NCBI GenBank assembly: GCA_045106435.1
Contig: JBGCEN010000058.1
Span: 1 to 12,616, forward strand
Origin: JBCCIM01 sp045106435
GTDB taxonomy: Bacteria > Bacteroidota > Rhodothermia > Rhodothermales > JAHQVL01
DNA: 12,616 bases
Reading direction: 5' to 3'
Shown: piece by piece, positions 12,552 to 12,616 of the stretch
How the letters are laid out: each line of letters starts with the position of its first letter
Position numbering within the stretch: the stretch's first letter is position 1
The notes under the pieces: generated by a model
What the model was told of the DNA's origin: nothing
Database searches by the model: none
The model's input: only the letters and a program-made list of their open reading frames with translations
Program-made: the position numbers and the translations under genes

Positions 12552-12608
12552 CAAGGTTCTGGGTTTAAAGTGGGCGTTTCAAACAACCTTGAACGCAGAA
12601 CCTTGAAC
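12552..12608. repeat. Short repeated-word and inverted block near the window end
   Basis: CAAGGTTCTG (12552-12561) is the exact reverse complement of CAGAACCTTG (12596-12605). AACCTTGAAC occurs twice at 14-bp spacing, at 12585-12594 and 12599-12608. The array may continue past the edge. The rest of 12382-12551 shows no gene or terminator. Confidence 0.6.
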
Positions 12609-12616
12609 CAGAAACA

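Overview
The window looks like a chromosomal segment of a Rhodothermota/Bacteroidota-type bacterium, probably a free-living marine one. The evidence is a large secreted protein ending in a type IX secretion (T9SS) type A sorting domain, two adjacent small lipoproteins, and a giant PVC-type cytochrome c/beta-propeller protein. Most starts lack a clear Shine-Dalgarno sequence and several appear to be TTG. No rRNA, tRNA, CRISPR array, phage or plasmid genes were seen.

Layout. 1-818 (minus): the N-terminal part of a class I/II aminotransferase, cut by the window edge, preceded by a small PQ-loop/SemiSWEET-like membrane protein. 819-1571 is mostly non-coding. It holds a minus-strand RNA leader with the parts of a transcription attenuator (955-1051: small leader ORF with a good Shine-Dalgarno, a terminator, and a mutually exclusive pairing). 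It also holds two facing arrays of short tandem repeats (1109-1203 and 1257-1352) and a possible 22-aa cationic peptide ORF (1415-1483). 1572-3560 (plus): a small conserved hypothetical protein, a uracil-DNA-glycosylase-family protein, and a membrane-anchored M23 peptidase-like protein whose first zinc-ligand His is replaced by Gln. 3561-3920 is a convergent intergenic gap with an 18-bp inverted repeat and a 166-bp long-palindrome element with perfect 22-bp terminal inverted repeats. 3921-12381 (minus): a T9SS-secreted beta-helix protein, a 1148-aa periplasmic beta-propeller/HEAT/cytochrome c protein, a lysophospholipid-acyltransferase-like protein, and two tandem paralogous lipoproteins. 12382-12616 is non-coding and ends in another short repeated-word array.

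How the genes may work together (inference). The SemiSWEET-like protein and the aminotransferase lie in one orientation downstream of the candidate attenuator and may be controlled by it. The two lipoproteins and the acyltransferase are closely spaced in one direction and may form an envelope-related operon. The beta-helix and cytochrome proteins are both exported and could act on extracellular carbohydrate, but nothing in the sequence proves a shared substrate.

The most interesting items are the candidate attenuator (955-1051), the inverted arrays of short words (1109-1352, with relatives at 1875-1919 and 12552-12608), the palindromic element (3741-3906), and the twin lipoproteins with identical cysteine spacing.
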